A stretch of DNA of 64,000 nucleotides, taken from the NCBI RefSeq assembly GCF_008831285.2, contig NC_045140.1:2025528-2089527 (forward strand). The letters are read 5' to 3'. Of this stretch, positions 61,416 to 64,000 are shown piece by piece; position 1 is the first letter of the stretch, and every line of letters begins with the position of its first letter. Under the pieces are notes generated by a model. That model was not told the DNA's origin, ran no database searches, and was given only the letters and a program-made list of their open reading frames with translations. Source of the DNA: Nymphaea colorata (lineage: Eukaryota; Streptophyta; Magnoliopsida; Nymphaeales; Nymphaeaceae). Both the position numbers and the translations under genes were made by a program.

Positions 61416-63925
61416 ATGAGAGAATCTTGGACTTCTTCCTATTCTTTGGCCTTCTTGGGTCCTTTCTTGGTAGTACTTGTGGTTGTCTTCATCGTCGAAC
61501 CAGGCGACTCTTGGCTGGCATCAAAGCTTTCAACAAGACGTCCACCACCCTCCTCTTTTCCTTCATCGTTCTCAAACTCTTCTGGTCTAAGTTATTCATG
61601 GTCGCCACCTTTGGCTTTCCATGCGGGGGAAGAGATCGCACCAGAAGCACAACCCCCTTTTTCTCCTTCTCCAATTGCGCTTCCACCATCACCATATTTG
61701 GCTTTGCATGATGCAGCCTGGAGTCCTCTGCAGAGCCCAATTTCTTCTGTATCCCTTGACACCTTTTCTCCTTCTTTCTCCCCGCCACCCTCGAGCAACA
61801 TGGGCCCCTTAGCTTCACAACTGGTGAGATTGGCAACTATATTGTATTGTTTGATTTCCATATTATGCAGGACTATGGGTGCTTTCGTATAGGCTATGAA
61901 AAGTGTCATCTGCACCATATTGCAGTAATTCTTACCTCATGATATCAAAATAATTGAGAATTCGAAAAGGTACTTTTGGCCTCATCTATCACTATTGTCC
62001 GGCGTGGCCAACGCCGATCTTTTAAAATTTTTTTTTCTTTTGGGGGGGATTCAATTCTCCATTTCAGTTTGTGCTCTTGCTCGACGTATTGAGTCGCACC
62101 TTAAGCACTGAGAATATATGCTTCATGGTAACAGATGCGAAGCTTTCACCACTAAATCCTGCTTCTGTTGCCTTCACTATCTTGTATATATGGAAAGTGC
62201 AAGGAATCTGTCGAAGATTGTGCTATTTTTCTGTAGTTCTCGTAGACCATAATTGTAGTTGGTGTTGATCTTATTTGTTTCAGTTTTCCCGTGTCCTTTT
62301 GTTCTCTTTCAGACTGAACCAGAGGAGAATGCAAACGTGAACAGAGAAGACAACAACAGGAAGAGGAGATTCGATAAATTAAGCAAAGTTGAAGCATCTC
62401 TTGCTAGAGCTAGAACGGCCATCCGGAAGGCCGCCATGTATGGAAATCACACGCCCATAATGGATGCAGATTACACCCCCTGGGGACCAATTTACAGGAA
62501 CCCGTTCAAGTTTCACAGGCAGGTTTTTCTACCAACTTTTGCACTGCGAAGTATGCATTCTCATTGGCGTAGAAGCAAACATATGAGATTGTTGCTTGCT
62601 TAAAATTTTACATCCCCCATCATTCCATGCATGTTAAGTTTTATCCATTTTAACAACTTTCCTGCTATCTAAATATTGAATTAAAGCCGTCTATTTGTTC
62701 AGAAGCTACATTGAAATGGAGAAAACGTTTAAGATCTATGTATACAAGGAAGGGGAGCCTCCGTTGGTTCATGATGGACCAAGCAGGAGCATATACTCTA
62801 CGGAAGGTCGATTCATTCACGAGATGGACAAAGGAAACAGATTCGTTACAAATGATCCAGAAGAAGCTCATGCTTTCTTTCTTCCCTTCAGTATAGTGAA
62901 AATGGTCCATTTCATTTTCATCCGCCAGAGGCGTGACGCCAAGCCAATCAAGCGCTTCGTGGCCGATTACATCGACGTGATCTCCAAGAAATATGGGTAT
63001 TGGGAGAGAAATCGTGGCGCAGATCATTTCATGGTTTCCTGCCATGATTGGGTAAGAGGACCTTGCTGCATTCCTTGCCCTGCTCGATTTCTGTTCTGTT
63101 TCTTCTCCGTGCCTCTTCTCGTGCTTTACTAATAATAATCCCCCTTCTCTTCCCCTGCATTATTCTACAGAAGAGAATTCAATCTATGCTTGGTGATTTT
63201 GGTTCGTCAAATGTTGATTTCTCAATTAAATGCAGGGGCCTATGTCGTCGAAAGCAAGCGCTTATCTGTACAACAACTCGATTCGAGTTCTCTGTAATGC
63301 CAACACCTCCGAAGGATTCAATCCGGCGAAAGACGCTTCGCTGCCGGAAATCAATATGAGAACCCATGACCTCACTCAGAAGGTTGTTGGGGGTCCCTCG
63401 CCCTCTCGCCGGCCAATCCTCGCTTTCTTCGCCGGAGGAATGCACGGCCCCATCCGGCCAGCCTTGTTGGAACATTGGAAGGGAAAAGATGCAGACGTCC
63501 AAGTCTACGAGTACCTGCCCAAGAAACTCGATTACTATGACCTCATGAAGAAGAGCAGGTATTGCCTCTGTCCATCTGGTTATGAAGTCGCAAGCCCAAG
63601 AATCGTGGAAGCTATCTACTTGGGATGCGTCCCAGTCATCCTCAAAGAGGGCTACGTTCTTCCATTCAGTGATGTGCTCAACTGGAAATCTTTTTCCGTC
63701 ACCGTGCCGGTGTCGGAGATCAGAAACTTGAAGAAGATCTTGATGGGGATCTCGACGAGAAGGTACCTGACAATGCAGAGGAGGGTGAAGCTGGTGCAAA
63801 GGCACTTTCTTGTGAACAACCCACCGAAGAGATATGACATCTTCCACATGATTCTGCACTCTGTGTGGCTGAGAAGGCTTAACCAGCGGCCTCACATCGG
63901 CTTCAAGAACTGGACGCGCTTTTGA
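61416..63925 (+). CDS. GT47 exostosin-like glycosyltransferase (At5g03795-like)
   Basis: Complete in four exons: 61416-61823, 62313-62518, 62703-63051, 63236-63925. They total 1653 nt, so 550 residues. The protein is a type II Golgi protein: short cytosolic tail, one anchor (SLAFLGPFLVVLVVVFIVEP, about residues 10-29), a Pro/Ser-rich stem, a basic helix (KLSKVEASLARARTAIRKAA), then the exostosin domain at about 214-500. Family blocks are intact: FKIYVYKEGEPPLVHDGP, GADHFMVSCHDWGP, RVLCNANTSEGFNP, RPILAFFAGG and CLCPSGYEVASPRIVEA. Known: plant GT47 members build cell-wall glycans; the substrate of this clade is not defined. Intron 2 starts with GC, not GT (CACAG|GCAGGT); only this boundary restores the conserved FHRSY and the reading frame. 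The start at 61416 is the first ATG before the anchor. Confidence 0.95.
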
Positions 63926-64000
63926 TCTGAAAGCTTCCGAAGGTACAATGGTGTTCGGACTGGAGTCGACCATTTCCGCTGCAATATACAAACTGGGCTT

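Overview
The window is nuclear DNA of a flowering plant. Genes are spliced with GT-AG introns, the protein families are plant families (a PUB-type U-box E3 ligase, an LRR class III receptor kinase, a plant OTU protease, plant Cactin, a GT47 exostosin-like glycosyltransferase), and the spacers are AT-rich and full of small transposons and compound microsatellites. The receptor kinase coding region is strikingly GC-rich while the other genes are not. That could fit an early-diverging angiosperm, a magnoliid or a non-grass monocot, but the species cannot be fixed from sequence alone.

Layout, left to right. 1-4188 (+): the 3' two exons of a PUB45-like U-box/ARM E3 ligase whose 5' end lies outside the window. 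5380-5661 (+): a 93-codon ORF with a signal-like N-terminus and a CLE-resembling C-terminus, reported as a weak candidate. 7111-7183 (+): tRNA-Lys(CUU). 7610-9707 (-): an uncharacterised two-exon gene with a 57-bp coding minisatellite and a 111-bp internal duplication. 13810-19313 (+): the OTU-protease core in five exons, with the N-terminal exon or exons not found. 19314-30690: a transposon-rich spacer holding a SINE, a Tourist-like MITE, a TRIM, a hAT MITE and a four-copy tandem array. 30791-33578 (+): a two-exon LRR receptor-like (pseudo)kinase. 36622-48372 (+): complete Cactin gene in 13 exons totalling 2001 nt, with a second TRIM in one intron. 48373-61415: a gene-poor spacer with a solo LTR, a hAT MITE and SINE fragments. 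61416-63925 (+): complete four-exon GT47 glycosyltransferase gene that uses one GC-AG intron.

The genes do not form a pathway; this is an ordinary mixed plant neighbourhood. Two genes belong to the ubiquitin system (U-box ligase, OTU protease), one to pre-mRNA splicing (Cactin), one to cell-surface signalling and one to Golgi glycan synthesis.

The most informative structure beyond the genes is in the mobile DNA. Two members of one very small LTR family (TRIM) lie in opposite orientation. Several short elements keep readable target-site duplications. One intronic repeat array carries an insertion whose empty site survives in its sister copies. I did not find a convincing novel multi-gene system. 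The best leads for something undescribed are the minisatellite protein gene, the CLE-like ORF and the TRIM family.
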